64,000 bases of DNA from Mytilisepta virgata (lineage: Eukaryota; Mollusca; Bivalvia; Mytilida; Mytilidae). Shown here piece after piece: positions 35,221 to 54,329 of the stretch (within the stretch, counting starts at the first letter, position 1; each line of letters begins with the position of its first letter). The DNA lies in NCBI GenBank assembly GCA_028015205.1, contig CM051510.1, positions 27,714,580-27,778,579 on the forward strand. The letters run 5' to 3'. Both the position numbers and the translations under genes were made by a program. Under the pieces are notes generated by a model. It had not been told where the DNA came from and made no database searches. It saw only the letters and a program-made list of their open reading frames with translations.

Positions 35221-35461
35221 ATTATTTTGTTTGTTTGTTTAGTTGGGGTTTTACGCCGTTTTCTGTACATTTGGCTATTTTGCGGCGGCCAGTTTTTATT
35301 GGTGGAGGAAGCCGGAGTACCCGGAGAGAACCACTGACCTTCGGTAGGAAAATTGGCAATCCTTGTCAATTAAGATCGGAGTCGAAAACACCCCGCCACA
35401 GGTGAGATTCGAACTCACAACCTCGACGAACTACCTAGATCACTCGGCCACCGAGGGACCT
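35221..35461 (-). repeat. tRNA-derived SINE
   Basis: At 35399-35461 the minus strand gives a Ser/Leu-like tRNA head: CTCGGTGGCCGAGTGATCTA (A box) and GAGTTCGAATCTCACC (B box). The body runs through the GGAGGAAGCCGGAGTACCCG core to TTTACGCCG/CGGCGTAAAAC near 35240. Lacking a full acceptor stem, it is not a gene. Confidence 0.8.
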
Positions 35462-35617
35462 GTTTCACAATTATATATTTTTTTCTCTTACTAATTGACT
35501 CCAAGTTACCGAGGGTATCACCAACTTAGCGTGAAAATGATATTTTAAATTTACGACCTTAAAAATGTTAAATTTTGTGAAAAATAAGTATTATATTCTT
35601 CGTGCATACAGTTAAGT

Positions 35618-36076
35618 GCAGACATAACCTTCTACTGACTGATGTACGTTAACTTAGAGCAGTTCTGTTGACTGCTTTAGAACTGCTCTAGAATAGAATC
35701 CTGACTGCTCTAGAACAAACTCCTGACCGATTCTGACTGCTCTAAGCTGTCATGGTCAAAAACAGCTCTAATCCGTCATGGTCTAGAACAGCTCTAGCCT
35801 GTCATGGTCTAGAACAGTTCTATAACCAGTCAGGATTTAGAATAAATACGACCTCCCATCTTAAAGTTTCAGTAAAGCCGTTTTAACACTATAAATAAAA
35901 AAAACCACAATGAAATAAAGCCTATGATCAATTTGTAATTCTTGACCAGAGCTGTTCTAAAAAGCATTCATGGACCATGGCTGCTCTAATTCTTGACCAA
36001 AGCTGTTCTACTTCCTGACCAGAGCTATTTTTCTTCCTGACTGCTCTAAGTTAACACGGACAAGAGGTTATGACTT
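35618..36076. repeat. Foldback element rich in GACTGCTCTAGAAC units
   Basis: The left end CATAACCTTCTACTGACTGA ... GTTAACTTAGAGCAGT is mirrored by ACTGCTCTAAGTTAAC ... GAGGTTATGA. Between are alternating CTGACTGCTCTAGAAC and CAGCTCTA-CCGTCATGGTCTA units, then inverted CTTGACCAGAGCTGTTCTA units. Confidence 0.8.
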
Positions 36077-36190
36077 GTCGCAACTGCAGCTCTTTCCTTA
36101 GATGGTTTTGGCTTTACCCTTTGGTAATTTTCGCATTTGAATTTACTATTCACTATTTTGAGTTACTGTTACAGATTTTAAAACTTTAGA

Positions 36191-36239
36191 CGCCGAGTAA
36201 AAAAGATTAAATTGACGAAATGTGCACATCTTGTTCATC
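36191..36239 (+). ncRNA. Hammerhead-derived motif, copy C (5' core lost)
   Basis: The 3' half is kept: TTGACGAAATGTGCACATCT, then TGTTCATC. The CTGATGA strand and stem II are replaced by GCCGAGTAAAAAAGATTAAA. The upstream flank (AGATGGTTTTGGCTTTACCC at 36099) matches copy E's flank, so it is a family member, not active. Confidence 0.55.
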
Positions 36240-36568
36240 AAAACTGGTATCATACTTTATTTATTTATTTTATTTTTCTATTACCAACTTTACAGTCTGC
36301 ATGACAAAAAGAAAGTGTCAAAATATATGTATAGACTGTATGTACAGTACTTGTTATTGTTTTGTTTTAATACATGTTAGTTTATTTTTTGGGTTCATGT
36401 TTAATTTATTTGTCATATTGAGTATGAACTAAATATACTGACTCATGTTGATTTTTGCTTTGACCATCACCTGCTACATGTATATTATATCAAATATGAA
36501 GCAACACATTGGGCCTACTGTCTTCCTTCGTATCCCGACTGACCTCATGTGCCAACAATTTTGATACT

Positions 36569-36637
36569 ACCCCCCCCCCCCCCCCCCCCCCACCCCCTTA
36601 CAAAAAAAAAGAAAAAAAAAGAAAAAAAAGAAAAAAC
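36569..36637 (+). repeat. Poly(C) plus A-rich low-complexity tract
   Basis: About 22 C, CACCCCCTTAC, then (A8-9 G) units. Resembles the C/A tract at 5931-5976. Confidence 0.95.
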
Positions 36638-36699
36638 AATGAAACGATAGAGATGATTTTACTTTATTTTGAGAAATTATTGAAAACGAATGTATGCCA

Positions 36700-37435
36700 T
36701 TTATAGTTTTAATACTGATCTAGTTTAAGGCCTTTAAACATCTCCAGAATAGCCAATACCACAAATGTTATTACCAAAAAACCTAAAGCATTTGAATACT
36801 TATTTACGATTGAGTGCACCACAGTTTGTCCTGAATGATACAACTTAGTGGATTTATTTTTAAAATCAACAAGATTGCTACACATAGCCATATGTCCCCC
36901 ACCGCAGAGAAAAATCGAAGTCAAACAAGATATACAAAATATTTATTATTTAAATGGCATCATAGGATCAAGTACAACAATCCTACAAAATCTGAACGAA
37001 ATCCGATCATCCGTCTCAGAAGAGTTGCGTCCACAAAGTGTTCCTATAGTTTCAAATGTAGATAAAAGTTAAAGTCCCATAACTGCCGAAAACTTTGTCG
37101 AATCAAAATACCGGTGCGATAGCATCAAATACATATGGTGAATAACAATCCTACAAAATTTGAGCAAAATATGATCATCGGTTTCAGAAAAAAAAAGTGT
37201 TCCAGTAGTGTCAAAGCAGAAAAAAACTTAAAGTCTCATAACTCCGTCAAATTTGTCGAATCAAAATGGCTGTACTATAGAATCAAATACATATAGTGAC
37301 TAATAGTCCTACAGAATTTTAACGAAATCCGATCAGCGGTCTCAGAGGGGTTGCGTCCACAAATAACTGTGCCGGACGGACGCATACCATTACTAAGTCC
37401 CTAGGTCGCGTTGCAGCGGGGGACAATAACAATTA
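36700..37435 (-). mobile_element. Tandem-core element ending at GTCCCCCGCTGCAACGC
   Basis: Three units of about 150 bp (near 36990, 37150, 37315) share AATCCTACAAAAT, TCCGATCA and GTCTCAGA...GTTGCGTCC, followed by GCCGGACGGACGCATACC and CCTAGGTCGCG. Same general design as the 14.4- and 31.5-kb elements but a different family. The left boundary is unclear. Confidence 0.7.
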
Positions 37436-37531
37436 TCCAGTGTAAGCTGGCTTTAAATTTATTGACTATAGTTTGTACTAGTTCTATTGGTATCGTCTTT
37501 ACAATACTGGCATAATGAAGTTCAAGAATAT

Positions 37532-37657
37532 AAGGATCTAACACCGGTGAAAGTGCAAGACGGAAAAATCTCCGCCGAGTTGGAGACCAATGGAAATCTT
37601 TCTCGCGGGTTCTGAGATTTTTCCGTCTTGCACTTTAACACCGGTGTTTTGATCCTT
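37532..37657. repeat. Foldback element (126 bp)
   Basis: AAGGATCTAACACCGGTGAA, AGTGCAAGACGGAAAAATCT on the left faces AGATTTTTCCGTCTTGCACT, TTAACACCGGTG and GATCCTT on the right. Confidence 0.9.
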
Positions 37658-38052
37658 TTTCTCACTAATATTTACTCAAGCAAGTGTGTCATACAGCGTA
37701 TTCTACGCGTTGGAAACAAACGGAGTTATCTCCCCATGAAAGTAGTGCGTTATGTACATTTTGTGTGTGGTGTGTATGTGCTTTTGTGTATTGGATGTAT
37801 TTTGAATAATTCAAGCCACCGACGAGTGAAACCTTTAAATATAAAACGATATGGACAATATGGAATAGGTAAGACTAATAAAAACTCAAACTATTTGTTA
37901 AATATCGCTCAAACAGTAAATAATCACGATTGTCGGAACCGCGAAAATTTTGCGGGAAAACAAGCGTGAAATTCTTATCTCACCCACGGGAAAGACAAGG
38001 ATATCTCAAATGGGTAAAAATAGGTACTGGGCTGTCTCATTAGTGAGAAAGG
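37654..38052. mobile_element. Small element bounded by TTTCTCACTAAT / ATTAGTGAGAAA
   Basis: Inverted ends of about 14 bp enclose 400 bp of unique-looking sequence, abutting the preceding foldback. The enclosed 113-codon ORF (37628-37969) has no recognised domain and starts inside the foldback, so it is not called as a gene. No clear target duplication. Confidence 0.4.
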
Positions 38053-38454
38053 AATTTCTTTTTTTCTGTTCTTGAAGTTGAAAATCGCTGAGATTAAACC
38101 AAAATATCACACACGGTGTATATCGGAGCACTTAATTGTTTTTATGTTAAAGATGAGAACAAAATTATATAATTTCTGTGAATGTAATAATGCTTACTAT
38201 CAGATAGAGTTACTTTATCGCAAACTTTATTTTTTTTTAAAAGATAAAATTAAATAATAAAAAAAAAAATGCATTTACATACATGTAGTGAATACATGTA
38301 CGCGAATGATCTTCCTTCAGTGATCTGTTATATAATACTGATAGAATATAACACACATCAAGACCTTTACAATACACTTACCAACTGTGATGTCTACAAC
38401 ATTAAATAAAAGTCAATCTTGAATTTGCTAATGCATATATTGCTGTAATTGTAC

Positions 38455-39240
38455 AGAATAGAATAAAATAGAATAGAATATCTTTTATTTCAATAAGAGG
38501 TACCCTGAAGGGGCAAAGTGTATATACATATATAACAATGACATAATCAAAATAGGAAAAAAACAACAGAACAATATAACAACAGTTATCCATTGTAAAT
38601 ATTGATATCATGGTACATAATTATATATTACACAAATGTACGGGTTTTTTAAGATTGACCGCAAAATATACTTCTTTTGTGTCATTTCAGACATGTGTAG
38701 AGTTGGAAAAATACAACTTTGTAATCGAAGGAGAAGCTATATTTACACTAATAGACGTAATATCACCAACTTAGGATTAAGTGATCATAATTTATTGACA
38801 AAGGGAAACACCTAAAAATTCCCAGGGAAAACGGGTTGTGCCATGCATTCCTGAAATACAATTGAGGATGAAAAACATTTTATTTTGTATTGCAGAAAAA
38901 ATCAATAAGATCAACTTTTATTGAAAAATTAGTCGAGGCTTATAGTATATTAGATCATTTTAATAACCTTAATGATAATGAAAAATGAGATATATTATCT
39001 GCCCATCAATATAAAAACAGGTAGAAAGCATAGGTTACTTTATAAAACAGTCGTCAGTACTAAGGGTAGGGGACTCATAATTGAATTTTGAATTTTATAT
39101 AGTCTATAAGTTCGATTAATATATTTGTACATGCCTTTTCCCTGTCATTATCTTATACTATGTTTTATTTATTTTTGTCACAAATCATATAAGTTGATTT
39201 ATATGACAATAACGATTTGAATTGAATTGAACTGAACTAT
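38455..39240 (+). pseudogene. Decayed LINE 3' end
   Basis: In one frame CHAF...IEDEKHFILYCRKN (38855-38900) is the cysteine/DE-HF-C motif found at the C-terminus of many animal non-LTR ORF2 proteins. Downstream is a 3' UTR-like region ending in a (TTGAA)n tail at 39205-39235. An ATAGAATAGA microsatellite at 38455-38480 lies just upstream in the opposite sense. Stops and frameshifts throughout. Confidence 0.6.
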
Positions 39241-40329
39241 CTCACTTGCTAGTAAACTATTTCAAACTTGCGGATATTGGAGTTGTCACCAATATGCATG
39301 AGTTATCTTTCCTGGCAGAAGGTGTCTTGTATTTTACATAAAGAGCAAAAATTAGGCCACATTTAAAAATATGTTTGTTTCCCCTCTCCCGACCCTACAT
39401 TTCAGAGAAGGCAGGGTAGGTATGTCAAAAGTTTTTTTTTTGTTCAACAGAATTTTATATTATATTTAATTTCCAAGACCATGAACAAGACCTAATGCTA
39501 GAAGGTTTGCTTCCCTGCTAAGTCAGGCATGACATCAAAATTGTTCGTTAAATACGTGTCCACTACCAATCCAAACAAACATCCAATTAAGTCACCATTA
39601 ACAAATAATTTCTAAATCAATTACCAATTGTATCAAAATTAAATTTATAATTCCAAAACTTGTAGTCGAGAAAATCATCTAAGTTTTATGAACCAAGGCC
39701 TATCATCATCAAGCACCTCTAGCCTTTTGTTTATAAAGACGTCGACATGAAAATGTGTTGCTGCGAATCACAAAACTTATATTTTAATTGAAGAGGAATG
39801 GCGTACGACACTGGTGGTCTCATTCCATTAAAGGTGTCTTGCATTTATTTCATTTAAAAGGATTTTACTTTTTAATATAGATAATTTATTTAAGTGTAGC
39901 TGATGTGAGACAATCTTTATATTTTTATGTATTTAAAATAATATAAGCAGTCTTTTAAAGATTGTTACTCTCTTCATCATTTTTTATTTAATACCAATGC
40001 TTCTTAAAGAGTAAGGTTATATTTTGCTGTAAATACAAGTGGGGTGTTTATCATGGATTCGTTTTTTGTATTGAATTGTTCTTTCTCTACCAAGATTAGG
40101 TTTTCGCGTTATTGCATCGTTTGTAACCCCTTTTGATTAGATTTATAATAAATATTTCAACTTGAGATATGAGGTCTTTTTGTTGGTAAGTCTAATCAAT
40201 CTAGTTACTTCTCCCAATATAAATCCTTTAAACACGGAAGAGGGGTGTGCTGATGATCTATCTAAGTACTGAAAGTTTCCCGTAGGTTTTCTACATAACG
40301 TTAAATCTAAAGTATGTGTAGTTTAAATA
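39241..40329. other. Intergenic DNA
   Basis: Nothing recognised. Confidence 0.5.
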
Positions 40330-40860
40330 GAAAAGAGAGTGGAAACATTGAATGGGTCAGAGACAACAACCCGACAAAAGAGCAGAAAACAGCTTAAGGC
40401 TACCAATGGGTCTTCAACGCGGCGAGAAAATCCCGCACCCGGAGGCAGGCTTCAGCTGGCCCCTAAACAATAATGCATACTAGTTCAGCAAAATGGACAG
40501 CACCCAAACTCCGAAACATACAAATGAACCAAAACACACAAGACTAATAAAGGCTAGAGTTTCCTGACTTGGACAGGCGCGAAAATGCGGCGGGGTTAAA
40601 CATGTTTGTGAGATCTCAACCCTCCCTCTATACCTCTAGCCGATGTGGAATAAACAAACACAGCGATACACACAGTAAAACTCAGTTCAAAAGATGTCCG
40701 AGTACGATGTTAAAAAAGGTAATAGAAGAAACTAAGCAAAATGAAAACGATCAATATACATTAACAAAGGACTACTAGCAGTTACTGACATGCCATCTCC
40801 AGACCTCAATTAAACTAATCGAAAGATTGTGTCTTTATCATATAGAAACCTACATCCATT
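40330..40860 (+). repeat. Mussel-type dispersed repeat, longest copy
   Basis: Covers both fragments seen at 13640-13790 and 15805-16010, in order, and continues through CAACCCTCCCTCTATACCTC, CTAGCAGTTACTGACATGCC and AGACCTCAATTAAACTAATC. This long block resembles a repeat I know from mussel sequences. No transposase seen. Confidence 0.8.
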
Positions 40861-40942
40861 AAATACAGTTAAATCTATGAATTCCAAACTGTGGTCTGAT
40901 ATTTTACATGTAAACTTTAGTATTCGCTATTTCAAAAAAAAA

Positions 40943-41410
40943 TTAAAAAAAATAAAAAAAATACGAAATTCCTCTATTACCATTAAAAATAATGAAACCG
41001 TCGTCTCGATACATGGACAGCAAGATTATTTTGTCTAAATGTATGTACAGTTCAATTATATGTGTTATTATTTCAAAAATACGTAAATCAGTAAGACTGG
41101 GAGAGATTGGAGCAACCATTGGTACCCCTATATTTTGTCTACACATTCTACTATTGAATTTGAAGTTCTGAAGAATAAAATTAATTATCTCAAGTATAAT
41201 TTTCTTAGGTGGTAAACCTGTCTCGAAACTATGTTTCATTAATCTAGGCCATGCTGATGCTCTGTCAACATCACTCGTGATTTACACGTGTTTCATACTA
41301 GTACTAGTAATGTCGAACGAATCTTAAATAGCATCTTTAGGCAGTGTCAGGTATTCTATTTTATTGATAAAAGACGTAGTATCTTTGTATATGTCCAATG
41401 ATCGGATACA
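40943..41410 (-). pseudogene. Penelope-type reverse transcriptase relic
   Basis: Starting near 41400 the minus strand encodes TTSFINKIEYLTLPKDAI, then after stops and a gap KHSFETGLPPKKIILEIINF, RQNIGVPMVAPISPSLTDLR and MYRDDGFIIF. These correspond to RT motifs: the template-grip xMxxPxSP segment and the catalytic YxDD, here YRDD. The order and wording match Penelope-like elements as I remember them. Missing segments, in-frame stops before 41239 and an early end after the YRDD motif make it dead. It abuts the dispersed repeat on its left. Confidence 0.75.
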
Positions 41411-41854
41411 ATAGGCTGTAAAAAATAGTTTGTAAAGTGACTGTCCAAGAACTTCCGCACCATGAAACTTTCTTGATTTTAGATCGAATCCAATGAAAAA
41501 TAAAAGAACTTCCGGTCACAATAAAGCGCAAATCTCGTCCTGGTTCAACTCCGAAATTGATCCGAAATAAAAAAAAAAAGTTACGAAAAAAAAACGGAAT
41601 AAAAACATTTGAGTCGGCGAGGTTTTCATTGAGTCGACTATTTTGGCCTCGTCATGTCAAAAACTTTTTGAAAAAAAAATACCAGTCTTAAACAGAATAC
41701 CCGAAGTAAAGATAAGATCAACTTTAATCTATATATATAGTTTAATGGAGATGAAATCTTACTCCTACCTTTTGGTCATTTTTGGATTGATAAATTGCTT
41801 TTCGACTATTTTGATTGTTGTTTTGGCTTTTAACATCTTAGGCCTTGAGCATTA

Positions 41855-41897
41855 CTGATGAGTCGCAAATCGACGAAATGTGCACATGTTGTGAATC
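41855..41897 (+). ncRNA. Hammerhead ribozyme, copy D (complete core)
   Basis: CTGATGA (41855-41861), stem II GTCG-CAAAT-CGAC (41862-41874), GAAA (41875-41878), stem III strand TGTGCA, loop, partner TGTGAA, then TC (41896-41897) as the cleavage site. All invariant core positions are present. Stem III has one G-A mismatch compared with copy A. CCTTGA at 41843 and TCAAG at 41908 could pair as the distal part of stem I. Cleavage would be after C41897. Activity untested. Confidence 0.75.
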
Positions 41898-42041
41898 AAA
41901 ATTGATATCAAGAATTTTATATTAACAGATGAGAAAAATTTATGAACTGAAAGAAATATCTACAGATGATATGATACCCTAGACGACTTGCAGCCAATGC
42001 AACAAATCTGAGCTAGAAGTAATTTCTTTAATACCAATTTT

Positions 42042-42084
42042 GATGTACAAGATGTGCACATTTCGTCGATTTATGACTCTTTGG
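42042..42084 (-). ncRNA. Hammerhead-derived motif, copy E (5' core mutated)
   Basis: Minus strand: CCAAAGA in place of CTGATGA, then GTC-ATAAAT-CGAC, GAAA, TGTGCACATCTTGTACATC. The 3' core and stem III are nearly intact. Lies 145 bp from copy D in the opposite orientation. Confidence 0.6.
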
Positions 42085-42614
42085 TTGTGATCAAGGCGTA
42101 AAATGTTTAAAATCAAACGAACATCCCAAAAGTTGAAGAGCAAATTCAAAAATGCCAAAATGGGTATAGCCAAAACCATCTAAGAACAGATTGTGTAAGA
42201 GGGAGATATACTCCTTTGTCTTCACAAAATTTAACATTTTTGAAACAGTATAGTATCAATTTCGAGCTTTTATCGATATATATGTACATTTTGGGTAGCA
42301 GAAACTGAATAAATATTATTGAGCATTACGATTACTATATTTTAATCAAAAATATTTTTTTCCCATGAATCTGGAAAAACATGTATAATTTTTTTTTTCG
42401 GTCCAATGGTCATATATTGTCATGAAGAATAAATGTATTTATCATATACTTAGTACTAAATAAGGAAAATTGCACATACGACACTGAAAGAACACTGTCA
42501 GCTTTATTTTCTACCATGATAAATTGGAAAACATCTCTTTATAATACCCCTTAAAATGACATTGGTCACGTGACCAGACTATATTCTGTTGAGATATATG
42601 ATAAAGCGTATAAA

Positions 42615-42725
42615 ACATGTCAAAATCCGCATCACATGCCGTATCACCCCTCGATCAATATCATCGCTCCTGCTGATACCTCGGGATGATACGGCATCTG
42701 ATACGGATTTTGCCATTCACATGTA
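42615..42725. repeat. Foldback element (about 110 bp)
   Basis: ACATGTCAAAATCCGCATCA and CATGCCGTATCACCCC face GGGATGATACGGCATCTGAT and ACGGATTTTGCCATTCACAT. Confidence 0.8.
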
Positions 42726-44830
42726 TGTCTTCGACCAAGTATGATAAATTATAATTAAACATTAAAACTGTATACTTAGAATTGTCGTATTCAGAATGAT
42801 TTCTTTTTGATCCCTTCGCCTAAACCTAAGTGTCTTATATCGTAAGGTGTTGATTTCGTGGCTTTTACTATATTCTGTAAAGGGTATTTATTGCTATCAA
42901 TTTATACTCTTTCTACATAGAAAAATTTCAACAAATCTTTTATTTATTTTTGAAATGAACTATGTACCGTAAACTAGTATCATTTTTGAGAGACGACAGC
43001 GAATCATATTTGCCATCATCAATATTTTTTTTTCCTTTTGCAAAATAACAAAACATCGGTATAACTGGTTATTTTACCATAGCAAGAAAATACAAGTAAT
43101 AATAAATTCTATGATAGAAATTTTGATTCGTAAGATGTGCACATTTATGTTCAAGCCTAAAACTAAAACAAAACTAAAATAATGATCCAAAACTATGAAA
43201 ATCAAATTCAAAAACTACAAAAATGACAAAGCCAACCCCATCTAAAGACAGCGCTACGCTCGAAGCAGATACTCCTTAGTTTTCACAAAATTCAACTTTT
43301 TTATATCTTATTTAAAATATCAATTTCTTGCTTTTATCGAAATACTAGCAACTGAGGTATTAATCACATTAATAATAACAAAAATCAACTTTATAATTTG
43401 CAAAAACGTAAATATTGGTATCAGGAAGAGACATCACCAGTTGACCTGTGAACTCTGCACTCTTTGGGTTCGACTGAATGCACCGAATTGTTTGATCAGA
43501 GCATGTAAATGTATACGGTAAGTACAATTAAGATCGTCACAATCCATCCACGCCTTAAATCCTCCCCATCCTTGCATTATTACAGAGTTCTTGAAGAGAT
43601 ATTTAATAAAATTGGAATTAAATATATTTGTCTAAAATAATGTGCAATAAAAATGTTTTGAAATAATGAATACAATGATAGGTCTTGGTGTTTATGTACC
43701 GTCATTGTGCATGACATGTTTGCTAGTTTCACATGTCTTATTTACAAAATTATATTCATCCCGAATTCATGATGGATTCATGCTGATAACATAATTAAAG
43801 GAAAACACAAAAATATAACTACAAAGAGACATCATACATACGTAACGCAGATTAGATGAAAAAATACAAAATGTAAACTACAAATTATATGTATTTTACA
43901 TATTTTGACACTGTCAAGTCAGTCATGTGTTTGTTTATCTGTGTTTATCCTTCTTATTGATGTATCTATGGGATGATCTAGACTCATATATATAATTATT
44001 TGTATACCTCATATCCAACAGTATAATTATTACAAATAGTTACAGATGTTTACAGGGAAACATCCATATATCAGGTCAAGTCGTGATCAAAATTATATTA
44101 TTGTATTCCAATGTTTAATATTTTCCTAATTCCTTTAAAAAAAAATCCGATACGTAATTCAAATAAAGCCATAAGTACAATGAAATAGATCTGTCATGTC
44201 AAACAATTTCTCATTGCTAAGTACACTTTGTCATGACTGTGGTATGAATTCCTGACAACTTGTGTTTTAGGGAGTTTATAACCCTGTACGAATGAGTTCG
44301 AATTAAATGTACCAAATGATTGTCTATGATCAATTGTAACTAATAAAACAAACTAATTCACGAAACCCGCTTTCAATCTTTAGGTTAGACTTCGACCAAA
44401 CGATCATGATATCTCTTGAGTAAAATTTCTAAAAATCTTTTACAGACACTTGGACAGCATATCAGTGCTCGAACCATTTTAGCATAAATACAGGTGGAAC
44501 ATGAATTTGTTTTCTGAAAATCGAGAAGAAAATCGACACATATTTTGTAAAATGAAACTCCTGTCACTGAAATCACTAGAAAAAACTCAAACCGTTTGTA
44601 ATACAGACATTACGATTCAAATAACGGGGTAAAAATACTAATTTTTTAATTTTGGGTTAAAAAATGTTTTTGAAATCCCAAAAAAACTGAAAGTGGAAGT
44701 AAGATTTCGAGAAGGATATAGTTAATAAAATGTGGAGTTTATAACGAACAAAGTTTAAAACATGTTTTAATTGTAAAAAAAAAACAAAGAGATGTCATAA
44801 AACTTAAAAGTCAGTTCAGGCTTGAAATTT
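42726..44830. other. Intergenic DNA with one decayed hammerhead-family copy
   Basis: Apart from the repeat around 43100-43290 nothing was recognised. Confidence 0.5.
43125..43147 (-). ncRNA. Hammerhead-family repeat, copy F (ribozyme core deleted)
   Basis: Flanks match the family (GGCTTGAACA upstream, ATCAAAATTTCTATCA downstream, AGATGGGGTTGGCTTTGTCA at the far end), but everything from CTGATGA through GAAA's first bases is missing, leaving TAAATGTGCACATCTTACGA. Confidence 0.45.
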
Positions 44831-44835
44831 ATACC

Positions 44836-45394
44836 CTAGGCTTCTGACATAAAAAATCCCTCATTATTTCCTGCTGGCAATGCACGAATGCAAGTCCAGG
44901 GGAATTGTCCCTTCTCCTTGTCTGTTCGGCTCTGAGGTGCATCAATATTCAAACTCGGAATTTTAATGTAAGTCACAGATTGTAATTTGAAAATGGTGTC
45001 AAGGAAAGTATAAATTGATGGGTGACTATGATAAAATTGCTCATTATAACGGGCATGACATGATTCGGATCCATCGTTTGTACGTTTTGACGTAGATGGA
45101 ACTGCGGCCCAGAGATAAGGGTGTAACAACGATTCGTCTGTGATGTAAGTTTTATTCAAGTAATCGGCAAAGTCTATACAAGGCTTGTCGTTTGGTAAAA
45201 CGGCAATAAAATCCTCGACAAAACAGTCTGCTAATTCCTCTGGAGCTGAGAAGACCCCCCTTTTCTAAGAAAGCTATCCCAAACACTCCTTTCAGCCATT
45301 TACTGATACGCTGAAACGTCCTATTTGAAAATCCAGGTAAGGTTGACATTCCGGTGTATACATGTGTAATTTCCTCCATATCTTCAGAGGACAA
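44836..45394 (-). pseudogene. MULE-type transposase C-terminal relic with frameshift
   Basis: Read leftwards from 45394: SNRTFQRISKWLKGVFGIAF, then a frameshift in the C6/G6 run at 45255-45260, then FSAPEELADCFVEDFIAVLP, DYLNKTYITDESLLHPYLWA, TKRTNDGSESCHARYNEQFY and HPSIYTFLDTIFKLQSVTYI to a stop near 44836. The E(x)CH/FHxR(Y/F)N and HPxIxxF wording matches the C-terminal region of animal Mutator-like transposases as I know them. The N-terminal DDE portion is not present in the window. Confidence 0.75.
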
Positions 45395-45776
45395 ATTATT
45401 TCAGATGCATATAGATAGAACAAAATATATTATATATTAGTTTTTTAATTGTTATGACAGTTGTGTTGACCATTTTATAGTATTTAATACAATATTATAC
45501 TATCATTGTCAATTTTTTCACTTAAAAATTCAGACCTCTTTTAATAATTTTCACATCGATTTCTGTGAAAAATGTTCAAAAATATTTCATCTCATAATCA
45601 ATATGCCATAACCATTATTTTGTTAATCGACTATTAAACTGTTTTGGTTCGTCTTTTATAATTTCACTGCATGCGATTGGCCCATTTTAATAAATTGTTT
45701 GTAAGAAAAAATATACATATAATCAAAGAACATCTTTTCGTCGGGCAGATATACAGTAGTACGCAATATTATAAAG

Positions 45777-54120
<8,344 letters not shown>

Positions 54121-54329
54121 GCATTAGACAACGATAAACACAATTTTGTTTCTATTTACATCGACAGTTTAATTATATATTTTACAAGAAACTTTACTGG
54201 TTCTTTATAAAGGTGACTACAGTGTACATTTCCACAATTAATTTGTATGTGTCATTGATGAATTAAATTATAAGGACTGTTTCATATTTTGAATTGATTC
54301 AAAAACTTACATTCTACATGCACTATCTA

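Noticed and set aside
35399..35461. Functional tRNA gene
   Set aside because: A and B boxes are present but the acceptor stem does not close, and the sequence continues into a SINE body. The same applies to 1383-1460, 10525-10615 and 62640-62735.
37628..37969. 113-codon ORF as a gene
   Set aside because: Begins within a foldback arm, has no domain, signal or splice support, and lies inside a mobile element.
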